The notes under the pieces: model-generated
The model's database searches: none
Told to the model about the DNA's origin: nothing
The model's input: the letters and a program-made list of their open reading frames with translations, nothing else
Shown here: positions 15,415-22,822 of the stretch, one piece after another
Position numbering within the stretch: the first letter of the stretch is position 1
How the letters are laid out: each line of letters begins with the position of its first letter
Position numbers and translations under genes: made by a program
Source: an uncultured Actinotalea sp.
Lineage (GTDB): Bacteria > Actinomycetota > Actinomycetes > Actinomycetales > Cellulomonadaceae
Assembly: GCF_946885855.1 (NCBI RefSeq)
Contig: NZ_CAMPHH010000006.1
Span: forward strand, 1 to 27,537
DNA length: 27,537 bases
Direction: 5' to 3'

Positions 15415-15421
15415 CAACCTA
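15415..15421. promoter_or_regulatory. Overlapping divergent -10 boxes of polA and thioesterase
   Basis: On the minus strand TAGGTT (15416-15421) lies 7 nt before the polA GTG. On the plus strand CAACCT (15415-15420) lies 7 nt before the thioesterase ATG. The two boxes are the same base pairs. Only 19 bp separate the start codons and neither has a ribosome site, so both mRNAs would be leaderless and the two promoters would exclude each other. The polA box is the better match; the thioesterase box keeps only the A and last T. Confidence 0.5.
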
Positions 15422-15427
15422 GCGGGC

Positions 15428-15937
15428 ATGACCGACACGCCCGGTGCCGAGCCCCGTCCCGTCCCCAGCGCGCCCACCGGGGTGGACGCGGCCCCCGCAG
15501 CGCCCGGGGCGAGCGCCCCGGGAGCCTCCGACGACGCCCTGGCCCAGGTGCAGGCGTCCCTGGCCGGCACGCTCATGGAGCGCATGGGCATCCAGATCCT
15601 CGAGGCGTCGCCGACGCGCCTGGTCGGGACGATGCCGGTGCTCGGCAACACCCAGCCCTACGGGCTGCTCCACGGCGGTGCGTCCGTCGTGCTCGCGGAG
15701 ACGCTCGGCTCGTACGGCGCGATGCTCCACGCGGGACCGGGACGGCGCGCCGTCGGCGTCGAGGTGGGTGCGAGCCACCACCGTTCCGCGACGACCGGGC
15801 TCGTCACCGGCACCGCGACCGCCCTGCACCTGGGCAGCACGACCGCCGTCTACGAGATCGTGGTCGAGGACTCCAGGTCGAAGCGCGTGTGCACGGCCCG
15901 GCTCACCTGCTTGCTGATCGAGCGTCGCCCGGACTGA
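15428..15937 (+). CDS. PaaI-like hotdog-fold acyl-CoA thioesterase
   Basis: This 169-residue protein hydrolyses an acyl-CoA thioester, with the substrate unknown. The hotdog core starts near residue 45 (TLMERMGIQILEAS). The active-site region NTQPYGLLHGGASVVLAETLGS has the family HGG (82-84) and an acidic residue (Glu91) in the place used by the Arthrobacter 4-hydroxybenzoyl-CoA thioesterase type. The first 40 residues are Pro/Ala-rich and unlikely to be part of the fold. The ATG at 15428 was preferred, but an internal ATG at 15575 would also give nearly the full core. The end overlaps the facing GNAT gene by 88 nt. Confidence 0.85.
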   Translation: MTDTPGAEPRPVPSAPTGVDAAPAAPGASAPGASDDALAQVQASLAGTLMERMGIQILEASPTRLVGTMPVLGNTQPYGLLHGGASVVLAETLGSYGAMLHAGPGRRAVGVEVGASHHRSATTGLVTGTATALHLGSTTAVYEIVVEDSRSKRVCTARLTCLLIERRPD

Positions 15938-16596
15938 GCCGCCTGCTCCGCCGTCGCGCTGCGCGCCGGCGCCGCGTGGCCGGCCTTCGGCGAGGTCGGC
16001 TCCCCCGCGGCACCCTCACCGCCGTCACCCCCGCGGCGGCGGCTCTCGCGGCGCCGCGCGATGAGGTCCTCGATCCGCCGCGGCGACCGCCGCGCGACCG
16101 GGGCGTCGTGCGTGAGCCGGCGGTGCAGCGCCGCCGTCGTCGCGACGCGGTGCCCCGCCGCGGGCGCGAAGCCGAGCTGGACGAAGAACCGCTGCATCCC
16201 CCGCGCGCCGGGCAGGGGCGCGACGTAGACGTGCTCGGCGCCCGCCGCGACGGCCAGCTCGGTGGCACCGAGCATCAGCGCGTGGCCCACGCCACGGCGG
16301 CGGTGGGCGGGGGCGACGTAGACGGCGTCCACCGCGAGGCTCGTGCGGTCGGTGAAGAGGTTGGGCTCGGTCAGTCGACCGAGCAGCAGCCCGACGACGT
16401 CGGCACCGCTCACCGCGACGAGGACGGTGCCGCCCGGCACGGCGGTCAGCGTGCCGAGCTGCTGGGCGAGCTGGTCGCGCTCGGCCGTGCAGACCTGGGA
16501 GCCGACCGACGACTCCGCCCGGGCCGCCAGGACGAGGTCCAGCACCCCGTCGACGTCCTCCGGGCGGACCTGCCGCACCTCGACACCAGGACGCAC
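15850..16596 (-). CDS. GNAT family N-acetyltransferase with basic tail
   Basis: This 248-residue protein has a GNAT fold in residues 4-145. The acetyl-CoA loop is HRRRGVGHALM (98-108), after the AVDAVYVAP strand. A RGMQRFFVQLGFAPA segment (132-146) follows, as in many GNAT enzymes that modify small molecules or proteins. Residues 165-248 form a tail rich in Arg, Ala and Ser with no visible fold. The last 29 codons run antisense to the end of the thioesterase gene. The GTG at 16596 has the best ribosome site in the region, AAGGAGG with a 6-nt spacing. The substrate cannot be told. Confidence 0.85.
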   Translation of the reverse strand: MRPGVEVRQVRPEDVDGVLDLVLAARAESSVGSQVCTAERDQLAQQLGTLTAVPGGTVLVAVSGADVVGLLLGRLTEPNLFTDRTSLAVDAVYVAPAHRRRGVGHALMLGATELAVAAGAEHVYVAPLPGARGMQRFFVQLGFAPAAGHRVATTAALHRRLTHDAPVARRSPRRIEDLIARRRESRRRGGDGGEGAAGEPTSPKAGHAAPARSATAEQAAQSGRRSISKQVSRAVHTRFDLESSTTIS

Positions 16597-16900
16597 GGGT
16601 GTCCTCCTTCGGAACGGGGACCGGGCGGTCGGGGGGCAGCCCGGAGATGACGAAAAGATAACGGTCCGCGCCCGCCCGGGGAAGTCACGGCGTCCGATCG
16701 GGGACACGCCGGGGAAAGCACTGAGACGGAGGTAGGCGTGACGCCGATCACCTGGCATCCTCTCCCCGTCATGAAACGTCCATGACATCCGGATTGCCTA
16801 CCGTTGCCGCGCCGCCCGGTGCGGCGACGCGGGGCCCGACGCGGGCACCGACGCCCGTGGACGAACGAGCGCGAGAGCGCACGGCAGACGGAGGGCACAC
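16597..16900. other. Divergent intergenic region with candidate control sites
   Basis: This 304-bp gap lies between the GNAT gene and livH. TATCTT on the minus strand (16655-16660) fits a GNAT -10 box. An inverted repeat GTCATG-N7-CATGAC spans 16768-16786 and could be an operator for the liv operon. A TACCGT at 16799-16804 is a possible livH -10, giving a leader of about 90 nt. A GGAGGG ribosome site stands 5 nt before the livH GTG. No gene, RNA or riboswitch is recognised here. Confidence 0.4.
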
Positions 16901-18346
16901 GTGCCACCTGCAGCGACCCCCCGAACGAGGCTGCGCAGCGCCCGTGCGCCACGCCGCACCGGCCTGGTGGCCGGCCTGCTCCTCGCGCTGGGCACCCTCG
17001 TCACGCTCCTCGCTCCCCCCGCGACCGCCCAGGCGGAGATCTGCACGCCCACCCCGAGCACCGCATGCCTCAACGGGACGATCCGGACGGCCGCCGGGGA
17101 GCCCGCGGTGGGCGTCGCGATCTCGATCACGGGCCCGGAGGAGGTCTCGGCGGTGACCGGCGCCGACGGGCGCTGGTCCGTCGAGGTGACCACCGCCGGC
17201 GAGTACGCCGTGGCGGTGGACGAGGCGACCCTCCCGGCCGGCGAGACGCTGCGCGACCCCGCGTCGAACCCGCGCACCGTCACCGTGACCCTCGGGTCCT
17301 CCGGCGGGGCGCTCTTCCCCCTCGGCGAGCCCGCAGCGCCCAGCGCGCCGCCGGGTGACGGCACCGACGGCGAGTCCGAGGGACCGGCCGAGCCGGCCCC
17401 GGGCGGCAGCGGCGAGCCGGGCCTGGACACGCCCACGCAGGGCGGGACGGGCGGCAGCTCGATCACCTGGGACCGTGTCGCCCAGCAGGCCACCGCGGGC
17501 CTCGTCTTCGGCACGCTGCTCGCCCTCGCGTCCGTCGGCCTCTCCCTGATCTTCGGCACGACCGGGCTGAGCAACTTCGCTCACGCGGAGATGGTCACGC
17601 TCGGCGGCCTGGCCGCCTACGTGTTCGTCCAGCTCGTCGGCCTGCCGCTGGTCCCGGCCGCGATCCTCGCGGTGCTGGTCGGGGCGCTCGCCGGCTGGGT
17701 CCAGGACGCCGGCATGTGGAAGCCCCTACGCCGCCGGCGCGTGGGGCTGACCCAGCAGCTCATCGTGACGATCGGACTGGCCATCACGGCCCAGTACGTC
17801 TTCCAGTTCTTCTTCGGGGGTGGGTCCCTGCGGATCGTCACGGCGAACCCGACGACGGTCGACCTCGGCCCGGTCTTCATCACGACGCAGTCGCTCGTCG
17901 GCCTCGTCGTCGGCCTGCTCGTCCTCGGCGGGGTGGCCTACTTCCTCGTGGGCACCCGGACCGGACGGGCCACCCGCGCCGTCTCGGACAACCCCGCCCT
18001 GGCGGCCGCGTCGGGCATCGCGGTGGACCGGATCATCCGCCTCGTGTGGACGATCGGCGGCGCGCTGGCGGCCCTCGGCGGCGTCTTCCTCGGCCTGTAC
18101 TTCAACGCCACCGCGTGGAACATGGGCGCCACCATCCTGCTGCTCATGTTCGCGGCGGTCACGCTCGGGGGTCTCGGGACCGCCTTCGGGGCGCTGGTCG
18201 GCTCCCTCGTGATCGGCCTCGTGGTCGAGCTGTCGAACCTCGTGATCCCGTCGGACATGAGGTACGCCGGCGCTCTCGTCATCCTCATCCTCGTGCTGCT
18301 CCTGCGGCCCCAGGGCATCCTCGGCCGGGCCGAGCGGATCGGATAA
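16901..18346 (+). CDS. livH: LivH-type ABC permease with secreted N-terminal domain
   Basis: This 481-residue protein is much longer than a usual LivH (about 290-300). Residues 20-46 look like a signal peptide or anchor ending in AQA. Residues 48-133 read as a small beta-sandwich of the carboxypeptidase regulatory-like or CNA-B kind (TIRTAAGEPAVGVAISITGP, then TGADGRWSVEV and GEYAVAVDE), with Cys48 and Cys56 able to pair. Residues 134-188 are an acidic Gly/Pro/Ser linker. Residues 189-481 are the LivH permease with GLVFGTLLALASVGLSLIFGTTGLSNFAHAE and AVSDNPALAAASGIAVDRI, typical of the family. The GTG at 16901 with GGAGGG upstream fits. It is the first gene of livHMGF. The extra domain may contact the binding protein, but this is inference. 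Confidence 0.88.
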   Translation: MPPAATPRTRLRSARAPRRTGLVAGLLLALGTLVTLLAPPATAQAEICTPTPSTACLNGTIRTAAGEPAVGVAISITGPEEVSAVTGADGRWSVEVTTAGEYAVAVDEATLPAGETLRDPASNPRTVTVTLGSSGGALFPLGEPAAPSAPPGDGTDGESEGPAEPAPGGSGEPGLDTPTQGGTGGSSITWDRVAQQATAGLVFGTLLALASVGLSLIFGTTGLSNFAHAEMVTLGGLAAYVFVQLVGLPLVPAAILAVLVGALAGWVQDAGMWKPLRRRRVGLTQQLIVTIGLAITAQYVFQFFFGGGSLRIVTANPTTVDLGPVFITTQSLVGLVVGLLVLGGVAYFLVGTRTGRATRAVSDNPALAAASGIAVDRIIRLVWTIGGALAALGGVFLGLYFNATAWNMGATILLLMFAAVTLGGLGTAFGALVGSLVIGLVVELSNLVIPSDMRYAGALVILILVLLLRPQGILGRAERIG

Positions 18347-18356
18347 GGCGGTCAGC

Positions 18357-19343
18357 ATGGACTTCGAACGCATCCTCACGACCGTCGCGGGCGAGCTGTT
18401 CGCCCCGACGACGGCGGCCTACGCCCTGGCGGCGATCGGGCTGAACATCCACTTCGGCCTCACGGGCCTGCTGAACTTCGGCCAGGCGGGCTTCATGCTG
18501 CTCGGCGCCTACGGGTTCGCGGTCTCGACGATCGCCGGCTTCCCGATCTGGGCGGCGCTCCTGGTGGCCGTCGCGTGCTCGACGGTGTTCGCGCTCATCC
18601 TGGGCATCCCCACGCTGAAGCTCCGCGGCGACTACCTCGCGATCGTCACCATCGCCGCCGCCGAGATCGTCCGGATCGTCGGGCGGTCCACCGCCCTGAC
18701 GAGCGTCACCGGGGCGTCGTCCGGCCTGCGCGGGGACAGCTACAAGGAGACGTTCCACGCCCTCTCGCCGTTCGGCGAGGGCAGCAGCACGATCGGCCCG
18801 TTCACCTACTCCAACAGCTTCTCGAACAGCTGGTGGCTGCGCCTGGTCGCGTGGGTCGTCGTCGCCCTCGCCTGCCTGCTCGTGTGGCGGCTCATGCGCA
18901 GCCCCTGGGGCCGCGTGCTCAAGGGCATCCGGGAGGACGAGGACGCCGTGCGCTCGCTCGGCAAGAACGTCTACGCCTACAAGATGCAGGCACTCGTGCT
19001 GGGTGGCGTGATCGGCTCGGTCGCGGGGATCATCTACGTGCTCCCCCGCGCCGTCCAACCCGACTCGATGGGCCGGCCGATGACGTTCTGGATCTGGACG
19101 ATCCTGCTCCTCGGCGGTGCAGCGACGGTGTTCGGCCCGGTCCTCGGTGCGATGCTGTTCTGGTCGGTGCTCATGCTCATCCGCGTGGTCGGCCGGGCCA
19201 CGATCCCCGACTCGGTCATGTCGACCGCTCAGATCGAGCAGTTCGGCTGGATCGTCGTCGGCGTGACCCTGATGCTCCTGGTGATCTTCCGACCACAAGG
19301 CATCCTGGGCGACAAGAAGGAGCTGGCGATCAATGTCCGCTGA
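18357..19343 (+). CDS. livM: Branched-chain amino-acid type ABC permease LivM
   Basis: This 328-residue inner-membrane permease pairs with LivH. Family marks are AAIGLNIHFGLTGLLNFGQAGFMLLGAY (about 24-51), TLKLRGDYLAIVTIAAAEIVRIV and RSPWGRVLKGIREDEDAVRSLGKNVYAYK (192-220), the cytoplasmic loop that contacts the ATPases. The loop between residues 115 and 160 is longer than usual and rich in Ser, Gly and Thr. The ATG lies 10 nt after the livH stop with a weak ribosome site. The end overlaps the livG start by 11 nt. The substrate could be branched-chain amino acids, amides or urea; sequence alone does not decide. Confidence 0.92.
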   Translation: MDFERILTTVAGELFAPTTAAYALAAIGLNIHFGLTGLLNFGQAGFMLLGAYGFAVSTIAGFPIWAALLVAVACSTVFALILGIPTLKLRGDYLAIVTIAAAEIVRIVGRSTALTSVTGASSGLRGDSYKETFHALSPFGEGSSTIGPFTYSNSFSNSWWLRLVAWVVVALACLLVWRLMRSPWGRVLKGIREDEDAVRSLGKNVYAYKMQALVLGGVIGSVAGIIYVLPRAVQPDSMGRPMTFWIWTILLLGGAATVFGPVLGAMLFWSVLMLIRVVGRATIPDSVMSTAQIEQFGWIVVGVTLMLLVIFRPQGILGDKKELAINVR

Positions 19344-20256
19344 GGCCGCGACGGCCCTCACCGCCGTCCCCCGCACCCCTGGCGCCCCCAAGCCGGACCC
19401 GATCCTCGTCGCCGACGACGTGACCCGGCGGTTCGGCGGCATGACCGCTGTCGACGTCAGGCACCTCGAGGTGCAGCGCGGCGCGATCACCGCCCTCATC
19501 GGGCCGAACGGCGCCGGCAAGACGACCCTGTTCAACCTGCTCACCGGGTTCGACCAGCCGAACTCCGGGACGTGGACCTTCGAGGGCCGCTCCCTCGCAG
19601 GCGTGCCCGCGGCGCGCGTCTCCAAGGCGGGGATGGTGCGGACCTTCCAGCTCACCAAGGCCCTCAGCCGCATGACGGTGCTGGAGAACATGCGCCTCGG
19701 CGCGAAGGACCAGCCGGGAGAGAACCTCGCCCGGGCCCTGGTGCCACCGCTGTGGCGCTCCCGCGAGAAGGAGATCACCGCGAAGGCCGAGGAGCTCCTC
19801 GCCCGCTTCAAGCTCCACGAGAAGCGCGACGACTTCGCCGGCAGCCTGTCCGGCGGCCAGCGCAAGCTCCTCGAGATGGCGCGCGCGCTCATGAGCGACC
19901 CCACCATGGTGATGCTCGACGAGCCGATGGCAGGCGTGAACCCCGCCCTGACGCAGTCCCTCCTCGGGCACATCCAGGCGCTGCGCGACGACGGGACCAC
20001 CGTCCTGTTCGTCGAGCACGACATGCACATGGTCCGGCACATCTCCGACTGGGTCGCTGTGATGGCCGAGGGGCGCCTCGTCGCCGAGGGTCCCCCGGGC
20101 ACGGTCATGGCGGACCCCGCCGTCGTCGACGCCTACCTGGGCGCCCACCACGACACCGACCTCGGCGACGACCGGCTGCTCGACGAGTCCGTCGCGCGCC
20201 GACTCGAGGAGGAGGCCGCCGCCGAGGAGCGCGCCCACCAGGAGGAGCAGCGATGA
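19333..20256 (+). CDS. livG: Branched-chain amino-acid type ABC ATPase LivG
   Basis: This 307-residue ATPase drives the importer together with LivF. Walker A is GPNGAGKTT (57-65), the Q-loop is RTFQL (103-107), the signature is LSGGQ (172-176) and Walker B ends in LDEP (195-198), followed by MAGVNP, typical of LivG. The switch His is in FVEHDM. A 15-20 residue N-terminal extension and a charged tail rich in Glu and Ala (about 275-307) flank the domain. The ATG overlaps the end of livM by 11 nt. The stop overlaps the livF start as ATGA. Confidence 0.93.
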   Translation: MSAEAATALTAVPRTPGAPKPDPILVADDVTRRFGGMTAVDVRHLEVQRGAITALIGPNGAGKTTLFNLLTGFDQPNSGTWTFEGRSLAGVPAARVSKAGMVRTFQLTKALSRMTVLENMRLGAKDQPGENLARALVPPLWRSREKEITAKAEELLARFKLHEKRDDFAGSLSGGQRKLLEMARALMSDPTMVMLDEPMAGVNPALTQSLLGHIQALRDDGTTVLFVEHDMHMVRHISDWVAVMAEGRLVAEGPPGTVMADPAVVDAYLGAHHDTDLGDDRLLDESVARRLEEEAAAEERAHQEEQR

Positions 20257-21065
20257 CGACGACGTCCCCGTCCCCCGCCACCGCGCGTCCGCCCGGGGGT
20301 GAGCCCCTGCTCGTCGCGGACGACCTCGTCGCCGGCTACCTGCCGGGCGTCAACATCCTCGACGGGTGCGACCTGGTGCTGCACCCCGGGGAGCTCATCG
20401 GGATCATCGGGCCCAACGGCGCCGGCAAGTCCACCCTCCTCAAGGCGCTCTTCGGCCTCGTGACGATCCGCAGCGGCACCGTGACGCTCGGCGGGGAGAA
20501 CATCACCAACCTGCGGGCCGACGCGCTCGTCCACCGCGGGGTGGGCTTCGTGCCGCAGAACAACAACGTCTTCCCGACGCTGACCATCGAGGAGAACCTC
20601 CAGATGGGCGGCTTCCAGCGGCCCAAGAAGTTCGCGGAGCGCTTCGAGGCGATGGTCGACCTCTTCCCCACGCTCGGTGACCGGCGCAAGCAGCGCGCCG
20701 GGTCCCTGTCCGGCGGGGAGCGGCAGATGGTCGCCATGGCGCGGGCCCTCATGATGGAGCCGTCGGTGCTCCTGCTCGACGAGCCGTCGGCCGGCCTGTC
20801 CCCCGTCCGCCAGGACGAGACGTTCCTGCGGACGCGCCGGATCAACAAGACCGGCGTCTCGATCATCATGGTCGAGCAGAACGCGCGCCGGTGCCTGCAG
20901 ATCTGCGACCGGGGCTACGTGCTCGACCAGGGCCGCAACGCGTACACGGCGTCCGGCCGGGAGCTCATGAACGATCCCAAGGTCATCGAGCTCTACCTCG
21001 GCACGCTCGCGACCGACGTCGAGAGCAAGGCGGCAGCCGACAAGGAGCCCGGCACCGCGACCTGA
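20253..21065 (+). CDS. livF: Branched-chain amino-acid type ABC ATPase LivF
   Basis: This 270-residue ATPase has Walker A GPNGAGKST (53-61), Q-loop PQNNN (101-105), signature LSGGE (152-156) and Walker B LLLDEP (173-178) with SAGLSP after it. The D-loop and MVEQNA (switch region, Gln in place of the usual His) fit LivF. The N-terminus is Ser/Pro/Thr-rich and the tail is short and charged. The ATG at 20253 overlaps livG as ATGA, with GGAGG in the livG end serving as ribosome site. The last gene of the operon is followed within 6 nt by a long hairpin. Confidence 0.93.
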   Translation: MTTTSPSPATARPPGGEPLLVADDLVAGYLPGVNILDGCDLVLHPGELIGIIGPNGAGKSTLLKALFGLVTIRSGTVTLGGENITNLRADALVHRGVGFVPQNNNVFPTLTIEENLQMGGFQRPKKFAERFEAMVDLFPTLGDRRKQRAGSLSGGERQMVAMARALMMEPSVLLLDEPSAGLSPVRQDETFLRTRRINKTGVSIIMVEQNARRCLQICDRGYVLDQGRNAYTASGRELMNDPKVIELYLGTLATDVESKAAADKEPGTAT

Positions 21066-21070
21066 CGCAC

Positions 21071-21131
21071 CCCCGCACGACGACGGCGCCCCCTCCTCCT
21101 GGCGAGGACGGGGCGCCGTCGTCGTGCGGGG
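21071..21131. terminator. Long bidirectional hairpin terminator of the liv operon
   Basis: A perfect 22-bp stem (21071-21092 with 21110-21131) continues after one C/C mismatch as a 5-bp stem (TCCTC/GAGGA) with a 5-nt loop. It starts 6 nt beyond the livF stop. It has no T-run. Because the stem is symmetric it can also stop transcription of the facing binding-protein gene. Confidence 0.85.
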
Positions 21132-21180
21132 AGCGCCCGCCGGGCCCGGCGGCGCGACAGGGGCGGCTGCCCGGGCAGCG

Positions 21181-21215
21181 CGACGGCCCGGCCGGAGGTC
21201 CCGGCCGGGCCGTCG
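21181..21215. terminator. Second hairpin between the facing liv genes
   Basis: A perfect 15-bp stem (CGACGGCCCGGCCGG at 21181-21195 with 21201-21215) has a 5-nt loop. It lies 27 nt beyond the stop of the binding-protein gene on the minus strand and is the likely terminator of that gene. Confidence 0.8.
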
Positions 21216-21241
21216 TGTGCTGCAGGGTCGAGCGGAGGGGG

Positions 21242-22537
21242 TCAGAGCTCCCCGAACTCCGCCTTGACCCACTCGTAGGTGTTGTCGGCGCCGTAGCGGT
21301 AGATGCCGACGAACGCGGACGACGGGTCGTTGTCCTCGTTGAACGGACCGGCGCCCGAGACGGCCTGGTAGGCGATGTCCTCGCCCGCCTCGAGCAGGTC
21401 ACGGCACTCGGCGAAGCCGGTGCACTCCGTGCCGCCCTCGGCACCCGAGACCGCCGCCATGTTCTCCTGGATGGTCGGGCCGTCCGTCGCCCCGCCCCGC
21501 ACCGCGGCGAGCGCGGCGAGGATCGTGGCGTCGTAGGACTCCGCCGCGTAGGAGAAGTCGTTGAGGTCCGGGTCGACGCCGAGCAGGCGCTCCTGGAAGG
21601 CCTCGTCCGGGAAGGCGCCCGGGAGGGTGCCCTGGGCGCCGTCCAGCGTGCCCTCCTCGAACTCCTCGCTGTAGTTCGACAGGTTGCCGTCGACGAAGTA
21701 CAGCTTGGAGGTGTCGAAGCCTGCCGCAGCGAGCTGCGGGACGATGAGGCGCGTCTGGTCGAACGCGATGATGACGATGGCGTCCGGGTTCGTGGCCAGC
21801 GCGGCCGTCACGGCCGACGGGATGACGTCGTCCGACGCCGGGTCGAACTCCTCACCCGGGTTGCCGTAGGTGACGACGCCGCCGGCGCTCTCGATCGTCT
21901 CCTTGGCGACGTCGCGCAGCGTGATGCCGTAGTCGTCGTTGAAGACGAGGAAGGCGACGTTGGCGTGACCGTCGTTGACGATGAGGTTGCCCAGGGCGTT
22001 GCCCTGGATGAGGTCGGACGGCGCCGTGCGGAAGTAGAACGGCGAGTAGCCGCTCAGCGAGGTGGCCGTGTTCGCCGGCGAGATCTGGACGACCTGGGCG
22101 CCGGTGATGTCGTCGACGACGTTGAGCGACACGGAGGACGACGCGGCACCGATCACGACCTGGGCGTTCTGGCTGAGCAGGTCCGTGACCGACTGCGTCG
22201 CGACCTCGGCGTTGTCCGCGTCGGAGGAGTCGGTGTGGATGATCTGCACGTCCTGGCCCAGGACGCCGCCGGCCTCGTTGATCTCCTCGATCGCCAGGTC
22301 GACGCCCGCGATCTCGGGCGGGCCGAGGAAGGCGAGCGAGCCGGTCTGCGGCAGCAGCGAGCCGATGACCAGCGGGTCGCCGTCGCCGTCGCCCCCGTCG
22401 GTGGTCTCGCCGCTGTCCGTGCCGGTGTCGGCGTCCTCGGCCGCGGTGTCGTCGTCGCCTCCGCCGCACGCGGCGAGGACCAGGGCGACGGCACCGGCGA
22501 GCGCCGCTGCTCGCGCCGTCCGGGTGGTTCTCTTCAT
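21242..22537 (-). CDS. livK: Branched-chain amino-acid type ABC substrate-binding lipoprotein
   Basis: This 431-residue protein is a periplasmic-binding fold of the leucine/amide binding type (Peripla_BP_6). The signal peptide ends in lipobox LAAC with Cys24, followed by GGG and a long linker rich in Asp, Thr and Gly (25-54). The body begins PLVIGSLLPQTGSLAFLGPPEIAGVDLAIEEINEAGGVLG, the family signature, and VIGAASSSVS follows. The ATG at 22537 follows GAGGGG at 8 nt. Its strand is opposite to livHMGF and it faces livF across two terminators, so it is likely transcribed separately. It is the probable partner of that importer because no other binding protein is adjacent. The ligand is unknown. 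Confidence 0.92.
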   Translation of the reverse strand: MKRTTRTARAAALAGAVALVLAACGGGDDDTAAEDADTGTDSGETTDGGDGDGDPLVIGSLLPQTGSLAFLGPPEIAGVDLAIEEINEAGGVLGQDVQIIHTDSSDADNAEVATQSVTDLLSQNAQVVIGAASSSVSLNVVDDITGAQVVQISPANTATSLSGYSPFYFRTAPSDLIQGNALGNLIVNDGHANVAFLVFNDDYGITLRDVAKETIESAGGVVTYGNPGEEFDPASDDVIPSAVTAALATNPDAIVIIAFDQTRLIVPQLAAAGFDTSKLYFVDGNLSNYSEEFEEGTLDGAQGTLPGAFPDEAFQERLLGVDPDLNDFSYAAESYDATILAALAAVRGGATDGPTIQENMAAVSGAEGGTECTGFAECRDLLEAGEDIAYQAVSGAGPFNEDNDPSSAFVGIYRYGADNTYEWVKAEFGEL

Positions 22538-22703
22538 TCGGGGCACCCCTCGTTCCAGGTGGTGATCGCCGCGGATCTCGTCGTCCGCCGCGAACTGTGT
22601 GGACGAAAAGTACCCCCGAAGTGTGTCCAGTTGGTGAAATCCGCTGTAGCAAATCGAGCCGTTGCCGACTTGTGACGTAGGTCCCACATGCTGGTCACGG
22701 GCT

Positions 22704-22717
22704 TGCGAACGTTTGCA
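22704..22717. promoter_or_regulatory. LacI-type operator-like palindrome
   Basis: TGCGAACGTTTGCA matches its own reverse complement at 12 of 14 positions and centres on AACGTT. This is the form of many LacI-family operators. It lies 167 bp before the binding-protein ATG, in the 285-bp gap (22538-22822) to pdtaR. No LacI-type gene is in the window. The rest of the gap holds a TACTTT (a possible -10 for the binding protein, about 22605) and two GGTCAGGAGC direct repeats. Confidence 0.45.
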
Positions 22718-22797
22718 CCTACCTGAAGAAGGTCAGGAGCGCCCGTCGAACGGTCCCCTGCCGGGGGCACAGTGATGCCGGACCTGCCCGGACCGGA

Positions 22798-22817
22798 CGC
22801 CGGAGCAGACCCCGGCG
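22798..22817 (-). terminator. Probable terminator of pdtaR
   Basis: CGCCGG (22798-22803) and CCGGCG (22812-22817) form a 6-bp stem with an 8-nt loop. It begins 5 nt beyond the pdtaR stop. It has no T-run. Confidence 0.5.
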
Positions 22818-22822
22818 GAGGG

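Noticed and set aside
16901..21065. Urea importer (urtBCDE)
   Set aside because: The order and motifs fit the wider LivHMGF family. No urea-specific gene such as urease is in view, so urea cannot be claimed.
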